This document shows positions 29,645 to 38,500 of a stretch of 60,012 nt of DNA, in pieces. Every line of letters starts with the position of its first letter. The stretch's first letter is position 1. The notes under the pieces are model-generated. The model saw nothing but the letters and a program-made list of their open reading frames with translations. It did no database searches and was not told where the DNA came from. Both the position numbers and the translations under genes were made by a program. Source of the DNA: a virus; the IMG/VR virus record IMGVR_UViG_3300021956_000015, positions 1 through 60,012 of that record; one strand, 5' to 3'.

Positions 29645-29910
29645 GGCCAACTCGGATACAGCAGGACACCGCACTTGGTATCCGGGTCCAGGACTTCCAC
29701 GGCGGCCGTCCGCGGGAACGTAGTGCTGACCAGGTTGCAGATGTCGTCGTACGGCATCTCCGCCAGGACCTCGGCGTGCTCGTCGGCCCACATCTGCACG
29801 GCGGCGTGATCCCTGGCGAACCCAGGATCATCGTCCCCGCAGTTCATCCACAGCCGCATATCGAACCGCGGGTTGCGGATCATCACCATGTTCTCCCTAA
29901 CGCTGGCCAT
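29641..29910 (-). CDS. Hypothetical protein, 89 residues
   Basis: From the ATG at 29910, AAGGAGG 6 bases upstream. Mixed helical with acidic clusters and a PYDDICNLV segment. Not recognised. Confidence 0.55.
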   Translation of the reverse strand: MASVRENMVMIRNPRFDMRLWMNCGDDDPGFARDHAAVQMWADEHAEVLAEMPYDDICNLVSTTFPRTAAVEVLDPDTKCGVLLYPSWP

Positions 29911-30031
29911 GATGGACCTCCTTGGTGTCCTTGCAGTAGTAGCCTTCCCCAGGGACCTCCCCCCAGGAATCAACCAGAATCTTCCGGAGCCTTGCGACCT
30001 CGGCCTCTAGCCGACGGATCACACCGATCAT
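29897..30031 (-). CDS. Small coiled-coil protein, start uncertain
   Basis: 44 residues from the ATG at 30031, or 58 from a TTG at 30073. A MIGVIRRLEAEVARLRKIL heptad helix, then a Tyr/Cys/His-rich tail. The N-terminal part overlaps the end of the 29970 gene in another frame. Low certainty on the start. Confidence 0.4.
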   Translation of the reverse strand: MIGVIRRLEAEVARLRKILVDSWGEVPGEGYYCKDTKEVHHGQR

Positions 30032-30632
30032 CTCCGTCGCCTTCTTCTCCGAACGCTCCAGTCGCTCCGTCAACCCACTGCAGGCCTGACGTTGGGAACA
30101 GCATGGCGCAGAGCTGGTCGGCGTGCCTGAGGAAACTGGACGGGGCGACGAGGGTTGGCATTGCGAACCCTCGCATGCCGTCATAGACGACACGCTCTTC
30201 CCAGGATTCGTCGCGGTCGATGGAGCAGAGCCACACCCACTTGCCGGTGACCTGGGACACATAGACCCAGGCGAATGGCTGCTCGCCCTTGCGGAGTCCG
30301 GTGACGTCATCAACGAAGACGGTGTCATAGGGGAAGTCGTCTGGTCCTGTGAACTCAAGGCTTCGGAGCTTGATTTCGATGGCGACTGCCGCCACCGCGT
30401 CCGGGGTTGGACAGAAGTCCTTGCGAGGGTTGTGTTCCGGCAGGACGAGTTTGATTCCGTCGGCGACAGCGCGGCCGTGGATCGTCCGCATCGACTCCAC
30501 CCACGCGTGCTCTGCCTTGTGGGCCTTTGACAGGACGTTCAGGAACTTCTCCTTGGACCATCCGGTCGATGTTGACTTGCCTGACCCGCGCTGCCCTCCT
30601 GGCGATCTCCGCGGGGCTGATCTCTTTGGCAT
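29970..30632 (-). CDS. Hypothetical protein, 220 residues
   Basis: GGGAGG lies 6 bases before the ATG. The first 30 residues are basic and Ser/Gly-rich, then a helical stretch (EKFLNVLSKAHKAEH), then mixed alpha/beta with VYVSQVTGKWVWLC. The last 40 residues look like noise. It starts inside the 30355-30990 gene in a +1 frame. A GQRGSGKS string in the N-terminus resembles a Walker A but is in a low-complexity part. Confidence 0.55.
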   Translation of the reverse strand: MPKRSAPRRSPGGQRGSGKSTSTGWSKEKFLNVLSKAHKAEHAWVESMRTIHGRAVADGIKLVLPEHNPRKDFCPTPDAVAAVAIEIKLRSLEFTGPDDFPYDTVFVDDVTGLRKGEQPFAWVYVSQVTGKWVWLCSIDRDESWEERVVYDGMRGFAMPTLVAPSSFLRHADQLCAMLFPTSGLQWVDGATGAFGEEGDGDDRCDPSARGRGRKAPEDSG

Positions 30633-30990
30633 CGATGTCCTCCCAGAACTCCGTGCTCAGCGGCTCTGCCCTGCGGATGTCCGATGACCTCCGCTCGCAG
30701 TCCGCCACCTGGTCCACCGTGACCCTGAACGCACTGGCGATGTCAGCGTGGGTACGTTCCGGATAGCCAAGACTCAGGACTATCAGCCGCTCCCGGCTCG
30801 GCAGGCGATGCCGCCGCAGCAGCGACACCATCCTCTTGCCGACGTCCGGGCTCAGCTCCAGGGACTCCCACACTCTCCGCGGAGGCTCCCTGTTGACGAA
30901 CACTCGCCGCCAGATGTCTGGCGCTACGGCGAGCGGAACGCCCAAAGAACCAATCCTTAACTCTTGTCCACAACGAACGCCTTGGCTCAT
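30355..30990 (-). CDS. Protein with sigma-region-4-like HTH
   Basis: 211 residues from the ATG at 30990 with GAGGAGGAG upstream. SRERLIVLSLGYPERTHADIASAF and the next helix (VTVDQVADCERR) look like a sigma region 4 helix-turn-helix. ISPAEIARRAARVRQVN follows. The last 70 residues are low-complexity and overlap the start of the next gene in another frame. Perhaps a regulator; a frameshift with its neighbour is possible. Confidence 0.45.
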   Translation of the reverse strand: MSQGVRCGQELRIGSLGVPLAVAPDIWRRVFVNREPPRRVWESLELSPDVGKRMVSLLRRHRLPSRERLIVLSLGYPERTHADIASAFRVTVDQVADCERRSSDIRRAEPLSTEFWEDIDAKEISPAEIARRAARVRQVNIDRMVQGEVPERPVKGPQGRARVGGVDADDPRPRCRRRNQTRPAGTQPSQGLLSNPGRGGGSRHRNQAPKP

Positions 30991-31052
30991 GCTCTTTCTC
31001 CTCCTCAGAAGCAAACGGGAAAGCCTCGTCAAGCCTGAACACCGATGCGATC

Positions 31053-32594
31053 TCATCCAGGGTGTCCTGCAGAAGCGCGTCGCCTCGCCTTCTCCCGCTG
31101 GAAGAAGTTCTTCTGCCATCCCTTGATGTTGGGTTGCCGCAGGGCCCAGTCGATGTAGCCATCGTCAAGCTCTCCCATGGTTCGACCCGCCATCCGCCCA
31201 CGCAGCGGGCAGCGGTACTCGCTGATGCATTTCTTCTTGCCGGCCAGCTCAACGTCATGGCCATGCAGCCGCCCGGTGGCCGTGCCACGCATGGCCTTCA
31301 GGCCCTCCTCCAGCAGCTTGGCCGTGCGGACGTCTTCCGCCGCCTGGGCCAGAAGGTCGCCAGGGTCTTCGGCGTCGCCCTCCGCGGCACGCCCGCGGGC
31401 ACGGGCGATCACTTCCTTGTCCTCGTCGTCCTTGGCGAACATGTCCACCGCGGTGACGATGGAGTGATCCTCCGTGGAGCCGGTGATATCCACTATCTTG
31501 AACCAGGGCTTGTCGCCGCTGGCGATGGACAGGAGCCTTGCGGCAACGCCCTCCATGCCTGGAGCGGACAACTCCTCCCGGCCGTCCACATCGCCAGGAG
31601 CGGGCCGCGTGGCACGGCCGATGACCTGCTTGAAGAGCACGCGGCTCTTCGTCGGCCGGAACATGAACACCGTCCTCGTCACCGGGGCATCGAAGCCCAT
31701 GGTGGCGATCTGGCAGTTGCACAGCAGGTCAATCTCGCCGGCCCGGTAGCGGTTGATGATCAGGTTCCGCTCGTCATCCGACTGGATGCGGGTGTCGCCA
31801 ACGATGAACTCAGCCCGCATGCCGTATGCGTTCCGGGCCAGTTCTGCCAGGGACATGGCCGTCCGCACGCCAGGCAGGAACGCCAGCGCTGCGCCGACTC
31901 GCTCCTTCTGGACGATCAGGCACATCTGGTGCAGCGGCCTGGAGGCGCCGAGCACCAGGTCCAGGTCGCTCGCGGAGAAGTCGCCACCAGTCACCTTGAC
32001 CTGGCTGGTGTCCAGCCCGTCCACGCGGACGATCTTGGCCCGCGGAGACAGGCACCACCCGTCTTCAATGCCACGCTTCAGGTCGTACTCAAACGCGACC
32101 GTCTCGTAGAAGTCCATCAGCCGCTTGCCGTCCATGCGGAACGGCGTGGCCGTGAAGCCGATGATGATCCCGCCGTGATCCTGAAACTCCCGCAGCATCG
32201 CCAGCACGGCCGGCGAGTACTGTGTGTGGGCCTCGTCAACGATGACGATGCGAGTGCCCAGGAATCGCTTGTATCTCGGCGTCTTCCCAGAGAGCAGCGT
32301 CTGGCGGCTGGCGATGGTCACGCGACCGCGGTAGCAGTTCGCCCACTGGTCGCTCATCTCCAGCTGCGACGTCTCTCCGGTGATCTTGTCGGCGGTGGTG
32401 GCGCACTGCCACACCAGCTCACGCATCGGTGCGATCACCAGCACCTTGCTGTTGCTGCACATCCGTGCCAGCAAGCTGAAAACCACAGTCTTGCCAGCCC
32501 CCGTGAACAGGACGGCCAGCATCGACCTGGCCCCCTGAGCGATGGCCGCGAGAATCCGCTCGCAGCATTCCGTCTGGTAATCCCTTGCCTTCAT
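31053..32594 (-). CDS. SF2 DEAH-box helicase
   Basis: 513 residues. Motif I is FTGAGKT (30-36), motif II DEAH (120-123), motif III FTATP (147-151), and motif VI QVIGRATR (323-330). So it is a two-domain SF2 helicase that would unwind DNA or remodel protein-DNA complexes. A Cys-rich loop near 290 and the C-terminal 150 residues are family-specific. GGAGG lies before the ATG. Position after ssb and annealase suggests recombination. Confidence 0.9.
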   Translation of the reverse strand: MKARDYQTECCERILAAIAQGARSMLAVLFTGAGKTVVFSLLARMCSNSKVLVIAPMRELVWQCATTADKITGETSQLEMSDQWANCYRGRVTIASRQTLLSGKTPRYKRFLGTRIVIVDEAHTQYSPAVLAMLREFQDHGGIIIGFTATPFRMDGKRLMDFYETVAFEYDLKRGIEDGWCLSPRAKIVRVDGLDTSQVKVTGGDFSASDLDLVLGASRPLHQMCLIVQKERVGAALAFLPGVRTAMSLAELARNAYGMRAEFIVGDTRIQSDDERNLIINRYRAGEIDLLCNCQIATMGFDAPVTRTVFMFRPTKSRVLFKQVIGRATRPAPGDVDGREELSAPGMEGVAARLLSIASGDKPWFKIVDITGSTEDHSIVTAVDMFAKDDEDKEVIARARGRAAEGDAEDPGDLLAQAAEDVRTAKLLEEGLKAMRGTATGRLHGHDVELAGKKKCISEYRCPLRGRMAGRTMGELDDGYIDWALRQPNIKGWQKNFFQREKARRRASAGHPG

Positions 32595-32615
32595 GTCGCC
32601 CTCCTCCTTGGCGGC

Positions 32616-32644
32616 GGCGCCGGGGGCATCCCGCCCCCAGCGCC
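32616..32644 (-). promoter_or_regulatory. Hairpin between ssb and helicase genes
   Basis: GGCGC/GCGCC and GGGGG/CCCCC arms enclose a 7-base loop, interrupted by a C-A mismatch. No T run follows, so it is not a classical terminator; it may control downstream translation of the helicase. It lies in the 90-base gap between the two genes. Confidence 0.45.
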
Positions 32645-32684
32645 GTAATCCGTTCGCCAGCCGGCCTCATGCCAGCACAGTGCC

Positions 32685-33014
32685 CTAGAACGCAGACTCC
32701 TCCTGCCGCTCACGGGCACCACCCAGCAGCGTCACCTCACGGACCTGCAGGCCCGTGTGCGTGCGCTTCTGTCCGTCCTTCTCGTAGCTGCGGCTCTTGA
32801 GCGATCCGGTCACGCAGATCGTCTTGCCGCGGGTCAGGTACTCAGCCACCTGGCCCGGCCTCCAGTAGTCGCAGTCCAGGAACAGGACGTCGCCGTCCTT
32901 GCGTCCATTGACTGCGATGGCGAACGAGGCGACCTCGTTCTCACCGACCATCTTGACCTCGGCATCCCGGGTGAGATTGCCGACAAACGTGCACACATTG
33001 ACTCCGCTGGCCAT
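32685..33014 (-). CDS. Single-stranded DNA-binding protein
   Basis: 109 residues from the ATG at 33014, chosen because AGGAGG lies 7 bases upstream and because MASGVNVCTFVGNLTRD is the usual SSB start. An OB-fold pattern follows, with VASFAIAVNG, LDCDYWRPGQVAEYL and a GKTICVTGSLK strand. It lacks the long acidic-tip tail of cellular SSB, ending ERQEESAF, a short version. It binds ssDNA made by the exonuclease and annealase neighbours. Confidence 0.9.
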   Translation of the reverse strand: MASGVNVCTFVGNLTRDAEVKMVGENEVASFAIAVNGRKDGDVLFLDCDYWRPGQVAEYLTRGKTICVTGSLKSRSYEKDGQKRTHTGLQVREVTLLGGARERQEESAF

Positions 33015-33016
33015 CG

Positions 33017-33670
33017 TCATGCCTCCTGGAAACGGGTGGAAACCAACTCACTCATCCGGTCGAACACGGCCTGATCGCAGACACGCTCGCTCACGCGGAG
33101 CTTGATGCGGTCCAGCGTCTTCTGGGCGTCGGCCATGGTCTTGGCCTTGTCGATCTCGCCCTTCGCAATGGCTTCGATCTGCAGGCTCTTGTCCGTGCGT
33201 TGCGGAGCCTTGGCCTTGGCGGTCGCCTGCGGCATCACCTTCTGGGCGTCGTCGTCGTCCTCGGCCCACGCACCGACCAGACCCAGCAGCAGGTACTTCT
33301 TGGCGTAGGTGTAGGCAGAGCCCAGGGACTGCATGTCCTTGCGCTCCACGCCCTCCTTGTCCACCCCCAGGTACACCGGGCACAGGCTGGTGACGAACTC
33401 GCCACTGCTGTGCCGCAGCGTGCCCACCGCGATCCACTCGCCGCCGACACGCGTCAGGCACACCTGCGGCAGCGGGAACCCGTGCTGGTTGAGAGGCTCC
33501 CGCAGGGCCTCGCAGATGTCGCTGTACCGCATGTACTTGTAGCGACCGAACGTGTTGTTGCCGCCCTTCTCAACGGCAGGGAACTTGGCCTGAGCCTTCA
33601 CCAGCGCTCCGACCAGAGTCGTCGTCTCCGGGCTCGTCGTCAGTCCCGGCAATCCATGGTCAACAATCAT
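33017..33670 (-). CDS. ERF-family single-strand annealing protein
   Basis: 217 residues from the ATG at 33670 (AGGAGG upstream; ATGA overlap with the exonuclease). TLVGALVKAQAKFPAVEK, then GRYKYMRYSDICEAL and LGSAYTYAKKYLLLGLVG with an acidic DDDDA region are the ERF hallmarks. It anneals complementary single strands in phage recombination. Pairs with the RecE-like exonuclease. Confidence 0.85.
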   Translation of the reverse strand: MIVDHGLPGLTTSPETTTLVGALVKAQAKFPAVEKGGNNTFGRYKYMRYSDICEALREPLNQHGFPLPQVCLTRVGGEWIAVGTLRHSSGEFVTSLCPVYLGVDKEGVERKDMQSLGSAYTYAKKYLLLGLVGAWAEDDDDAQKVMPQATAKAKAPQRTDKSLQIEAIAKGEIDKAKTMADAQKTLDRIKLRVSERVCDQAVFDRMSELVSTRFQEA

Positions 33671-34542
33671 CGCCTTCCTCCTGTGAAAAACGCTGGGAAC
33701 TCCAGCTCCGTCTCCTCGTCGTCCTCCGGTGCCCTGTACTCGCTCAGCTGTCGCCGCAGCCGAATCTGGTCCAGGGTCACCTTGATCTGCTCGCGAGCCT
33801 CCTCCACCAGTTCCTCTGGCAGGGTAAGCACACGCACCGCGTGCGGCTTGCTCGTCTGGGCGAAGATGAATCGCAGCTGGTGGTAGTCCCAGCCGCAAGC
33901 CATCGCTGCGTCCACGTACCATGCTGCCTGCCACAGGTAGCCGAACGAGTCGCAGGAGCGCCACAGGTCCTTCCAGTCGGAGGATGTGGTCTTGTAGTCC
34001 CAGAGAAACGCTTCGGTCACACCGTCAGCCAGTGACTTGCGCTTGTGACCGTGAGCGTCCTCATGCCGGAACGCGGCCTGCATGTCCTTGGTCGCTTCCA
34101 GAATCTGGCGAGCACGCTTGTTCTTCAGCGTGTTCTGGACGATGCGGTTGAGCTTCCACCAGTCGGCCGCCGACACTTCCATGCGGCCCTGGTTCTGCTC
34201 CTTCCACTCTGTGTACGCCTTGCCACGGCGAGCCCCGTTCGACAGGACCTCCTCAGGCGGGATCACGTAGCGGTCTTCCAGCCGCACGCCGGCCACCACC
34301 ATTGGGATGGCCCGGTCCACAAGCGTTCCGAAGTCCGTTCCGGCGTTGCCGCTGAACAACTGTTCCCCGTTGTCCAACGCCTCCTGGGCCAGGCCGCCGC
34401 CCTTGAAAACGGAGTGGGCGAACGAGCGTGTCAGGTAGCCGTCGTCCTGCCGGTACGCCCTATCTATGGCGTCCTGGTCAAGGAGTGTCCCGTTTGTGGA
34501 ATCCAGGCAACCTGGGGAATACGATCCAAATGTGACGGTCAT
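33667..34542 (-). CDS. RecE-like PD-(D/E)XK exonuclease
   Basis: 291 residues. GVTEAFLWDYKTTSSDW carries the Asp and the D-x-K of the nuclease core, and YLWQAAWYVDAA the Tyr/Gln helix, as in RecE-type/DUF3799 exonucleases. It would chew one strand from double-strand ends to make ssDNA for the ERF annealase. GGGAGG lies before the ATG. It overlaps a small upstream ORF by ATGA. Confidence 0.8.
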   Translation of the reverse strand: MTVTFGSYSPGCLDSTNGTLLDQDAIDRAYRQDDGYLTRSFAHSVFKGGGLAQEALDNGEQLFSGNAGTDFGTLVDRAIPMVVAGVRLEDRYVIPPEEVLSNGARRGKAYTEWKEQNQGRMEVSAADWWKLNRIVQNTLKNKRARQILEATKDMQAAFRHEDAHGHKRKSLADGVTEAFLWDYKTTSSDWKDLWRSCDSFGYLWQAAWYVDAAMACGWDYHQLRFIFAQTSKPHAVRVLTLPEELVEEAREQIKVTLDQIRLRRQLSEYRAPEDDEETELEFPAFFTGGRR

Positions 34543-34733
34543 CGGACCGCCTCCCGCAGGCAGACGACGGCCTGGCGAGGGAGTCCAAGGACCAGCAGCG
34601 TCAACGCGGCGCCGCAGAGGATGGAGGCAGAGGCGGCCAGAATGCCAAGCCTCAGGGCAGCGCTAGCCAACTGAGCTAGTTGCCCGGGGTGCTTGACAGG
34701 GCCGCAAATTGCGCAACTGTCAGGTATCGCCAT
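34539..34733 (-). CDS. Putative small membrane protein upstream of exonuclease
   Basis: 64 residues. The start is a CATG shared with the integrase ATG on the other strand. CAICGPVKHPG might bind metal, then a hydrophobic helix (about 25-52). Its stop overlaps the exonuclease start (ATGA), which favours a real gene, but the tRNA-like inverted repeat lies within it, so the ORF may be accidental. Confidence 0.35.
   Translation of the reverse strand: MAIPDSCAICGPVKHPGQLAQLASAALRLGILAASASILCGAALTLLVLGLPRQAVVCLREAVR
34650..34686. promoter_or_regulatory. tRNA-like inverted repeat, candidate attP core
   Basis: On the minus strand this contains TAGCTCAGTTGGCTAG (34663-34678), which matches a tRNA D-arm/A-box, preceded by GGGCAAC like an acceptor stem. 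On either strand CTAGC and GCTAG form arms around a 7-base spacer CAACTGA, like the core of a tyrosine-recombinase site. It lies 46 bases before the integrase ATG. No T-arm is present, so it is not a tRNA gene. Confidence 0.4.
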
Positions 34734-35550
34734 GCTACTCTCCGATTACGCTTCCCGCTACGCCAACCGAATAGGGGCTTCGGCCGGCTATTTGGAGCAA
34801 CTTTTGGTCTTCACCAAGAGGCTGCCGTGGCACGTTGAGGAGATCACCACCGAGATGGTGGACGACTACCTGACGGACGCTCTCACCCATTTGGGGGCTC
34901 AGACAGTCGCCAATCACCGCAGACTCCTCACAACCCTCATGCGCGACGCAGCCCGCAACGGACTGAACACGTGTATAGCACGTGGATTCCGCCGGGTCAA
35001 GGTGCCTAGACCCGTCCCCAGAGCGTTGTCCCTGAGCGAGATCAGAGCGGCAGTAGAAGCTGCTCGCAAGACCAAGGGTCATTTCCGTGACCTCCGAAAG
35101 TCGGACTTCCTTGTCGCGTGGTTCCTGACCGCCTACTGCACCGGCTTGCGTGCCGGCGACCTCATGGAGGCGAGGTGGGATCAGATTCGCGGCCGACGAA
35201 TGTATGTGCGTCAATCCAAGACGTCAAGACCACACGTGGTGGTTTTCACCGACGAAGCGTTGGAGGCGTGTAAGGCCCTTCCGCGGAAGCCCCGCATCTT
35301 CGGCGACCATGCTGCGATGAACACCATACAGCAATGGGTGAAGGTATGCATGCTGTCAGCGGGCTTGGATGCCAGCACCAAGTTCCTGCGGCGCTCTGCA
35401 GCTACTTACGCCAAGGTGCAGGGCAAGAACCCCAAGAACGTGCTGGGGCACCTTACCGACGGACTCGCCGAACGCCACTACGTCGATCAGCTTCTGTACG
35501 AGGAAGAGGCCGGCATCAACGGTGAGCCGCTTCCGTCGGTGCTGAGCTAG
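34732..35550 (+). CDS. Tyrosine recombinase / integrase
   Basis: 272 residues from the ATG at 34732 (AGG 7 bases upstream; a TTG at 34693 is possible but lengthens it by 13). The catalytic residues Arg140 (CTGLRAGDL), Lys163, Arg220, His240 (LGH) and Tyr250 (ERHYVD) are present. The usual His of the HxxR motif is Lys217. An SAM-like N-terminal domain (1-95) precedes the core. It would integrate the phage or recombine short sites. Convergent with the last late gene, 3 bases apart. Confidence 0.85.
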   Translation: MLLSDYASRYANRIGASAGYLEQLLVFTKRLPWHVEEITTEMVDDYLTDALTHLGAQTVANHRRLLTTLMRDAARNGLNTCIARGFRRVKVPRPVPRALSLSEIRAAVEAARKTKGHFRDLRKSDFLVAWFLTAYCTGLRAGDLMEARWDQIRGRRMYVRQSKTSRPHVVVFTDEALEACKALPRKPRIFGDHAAMNTIQQWVKVCMLSAGLDASTKFLRRSAATYAKVQGKNPKNVLGHLTDGLAERHYVDQLLYEEEAGINGEPLPSVLS

Positions 35551-35553
35551 CGA

Positions 35554-38500
35554 CTAAACCCCCATAATGGAGAGCGGGTCGTCCTGCATCTTCTTCCGCT
35601 CGCGAGCCTTCTTCGCAGCCTCGCTCTGCAGGATGCGATACAGCAGGTACTGACGCTGCTCCTGCGGCGAGAGCTTCACCAGGTCCTCAGGCTTGATGAA
35701 CAGGTTTTCGTAGGAACTCATGCCCTTGGCCTGGTCCAGGAGCTGGTTCAGCGTGGTGCGTGCGGCAAGCCGGACGGTTCGCTCCTGGTCAACGTCCTGC
35801 AGCTTTAGCCCCGTGAGCATGTTGAAGAAGAACTTTGCCGCTCGCTCTTGCGGGCTGATGCGGGAGTCCATCGCCTGGCGGATGGCCCCAACAACTCGCG
35901 AGCCGCCAGGCGCATTGAATGCGACCTGGTCCCACAGCCGCCCGCCCGGGAGGTTCATCTGCTCGGCGAGCGAGTACAGGTCGGACAACTGGCGACCGCT
36001 GTAGAACTGACGGTTGGTGGCCACTTCCAGCGGCGCCTTGATCAGCGGGTTCGTCTGACCCAGCAGGTTCTGACCAGTCTTGGTGACCGCGTCCAGGAAC
36101 TGGCCGGTGAGCGTGTTGCCCACGCCAGGGGTGAGTAGGTTGATCAGCCCCTCATGCGGCAAGTCCAGGTTGGTGAGCACGCGGGTGATGCCTGGCGTGT
36201 TCACTCCCAGCAGCGGGACCGACGAGTCGATTGGGATCGCAGCCGACTGCCTGAGGTACTCAGGAGTGAACCGATCCTCGGATGGCGCAGACGCCCGGTT
36301 GATCGCCCGGATGCTCTGCCCCGTGATCCCGGACGGGTTGTACAGAAGCTCCTGCGCCACCAGCGGGGTGATGCCCTTCTGGTAACTGTAGAAGGGCACT
36401 ATCCGCTTCAGGATGTCGCGCTCAAAGGAGCTGAACGCCTCAGGCCGGTAGTTAATCTGAGTCAGGTCTGCCACCGCCTTGGCTGCCGCAGGAGCATCGC
36501 CCTTACGGACACGCGTGAGGTACGTGCCGATGCGGTTGAACGCGTCGCTCCCCTCGGCGGCCCGGTCGCCAAGCTCAAGCAGCCAGTTGGGATTACCCTC
36601 AGAGGTGCGGAGCGAGAAGATGTTGAGCGGCAAGGGGCGGTTGCGAATGCGCGCGCCCATGCCCTGGAGGATCGCACCAGACCCACCCGGGAACGTCTCG
36701 GCGTACGTGAGGTTGCTGCCCATCCTCCCAAGGTCGTCGGACACCGTGCCTGACGTCAGCCCCTCGCCGCCGGCCTCCGTCAGAAACTTCCGGACGCGGG
36801 CTGCGGAGAGCTGCTCCGCAGACGGCGCGGCACCGACAGGGAACAGGTCGTCCACCTGGTAGCCTGGGGCAGACTCAAGTCGGCGGGCCAGCGGCCCGTA
36901 GTCTCCGCCCCTGGCCCGCACTCCGGCAAGCGCGTCGAACAGATTGAAGCCGCTCTGCGTGGCTCCGGCAAACGCACCGGAGTACATGTCGCGGACATAC
37001 CGGGCAGGCCACAGCAACGCCAGCGTCTTGAAGCTCTGCGTGTACTTGTCGGCTAAAGCAAACAGCCCGGTCGCTTCCCTCGGAGCCCTGGCACGCACCA
37101 GGTTCTCGTTCATCCGGTCCACCATCTCACGCGAGAAGGACCGTCCGCCCAACAGTTCCTCAGGGGTGATGCCCATGCGGTTAGCCAGCGCAAGCACGCC
37201 AGCGTCGCCCTCGGACTTGGCCATGAAACCAAGCTCGCGAAGTGCCTCCATCGGCGTGTAGGACACGCCCCCCGCAACATCGTCAGCAGACTGGAGCAGG
37301 GCGTTGGACGACAGTTCGTCCAGCAGCAGATCGGCCGTGGCCTCGCGCCTGGCGTTGTGGCGGATGTAGTGCGTCAGATCGTTGAGCGCGTTGCCGTACA
37401 GCGGAATGCCTTCGGACGCTCGCTGCAGCGGCGTTCTCCGGAGGCTGTCGGCCAGGTCTTCGTAAGCCTTCTGCTGCCGACGGCTGACTTCGGCCGCAGC
37501 CGCAATCCCTTCCTCGCTGAAGTCATCTGGGTTAAGGTGCTCCCCCATGTACCCAAACGGCGTGCTGCCTTCGCGGATCGGCTTGAACTGGTCGGCGTTC
37601 GCCGCCAGCCACTCGTCAATGAGGTTGCGTGCCTCAGTGTTTGGCGCATTCCGGAGAGCGGCCTGCAGGTCGGCGTCCTGGTACATCTTGTCCAGGACCC
37701 ACCGCGGGAACGCCTCCGTGTACCCACGCCGCGACGAGCGAGTGCCGTCATTAATAGACGCCACGGCGCGGTCACGCAGCGGGATGACCTTGGACCCCTG
37801 GAACCGCGGATCGAACCTGGCGTTGGGGATATCAATCGCCTGACGCGTGAAGTAGTCGATGCCGTTTGGCAGGTCTTTGTGGCGCAGCGGAACGCCAAGG
37901 CGCTCAGCCCTGGCCAACGCATCTGCCTGTGCGTCGGTGGCGAACCGCACGGCACGCTGCACGCCGGGGTCGCGGAACAGGCTGCGCATCTCCGGCGGCA
38001 GCTGCTCCAGCTGGTTTTCCATGACGTTACCAAACGCCCTGGCAAAGTCCTGCGAGCGGACGATGTCCTCGCCAGACCTGCCTGCAAGCGGCGTTCCGGC
38101 GATGGCGTTCGCGTTGTTCTGCAGGTAGGCCGAGACGTCGTCAAAGAGCTGCTGATGCATGTCAGCCAGCCGCCTGTTCGCCTCCCGCGAGGAGAGCTGC
38201 TCGGCCCGCGTGACCTTGCGGCCGAACATCTGCCCAGGCTCGTCCGTGAAGCCCTTCACGCGAGCATCGAACATCGCCTGCGCAGCCCGCAGGGCAGGCC
38301 CCAGCACGGGCGTCGCCCTGGCGTTTGTCTTCAGCCAATCGCTGCCGCGGGCCAGGTAGTCGCCGACTGTGGACCCGTACATGTCGAACGCGTCGTCAAC
38401 CAGGTACGGAACCTTGACGTAGTTGCTGCGAGTGAGCGGTTGCGTCCACTGCTCTGCCGTGCCGCCAACCTGTTCAAACGCCCGCCTCGCTGCCTGGAGC

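Noticed and set aside
30540-30632. Walker A (GQRGSGKS) in the 29970-30632 protein
   Set aside because: It lies in a basic low-complexity start that overlaps another gene; there is no Walker B or ATPase fold after it.
30743-31288. Third frame over the 31 kb region (minus)
   Set aside because: Its first part has coding-like character, but it lacks a start site and overlaps both the helicase end and the 30990 gene for a long distance. It may reflect an indel, as noted in the findings.
31062-32648. 528-residue plus-strand ORF opposite the helicase
   Set aside because: The helicase motifs on the minus strand are complete, and this frame is its reverse complement with low-complexity His/Arg/Pro content.
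34650-34686. Complete tRNA gene on the minus strand
   Set aside because: Only the acceptor-like and D-arm parts match. No T-arm or CCA follows, so I list it as an att-like site, not a tRNA.
34693-34722. TTGACA at 34693 as integrase promoter
   Set aside because: No acceptable -10 box at 16-18 bases. The inverted repeat TGACAG...CTGTCA may be an operator, but support is too thin to list it.
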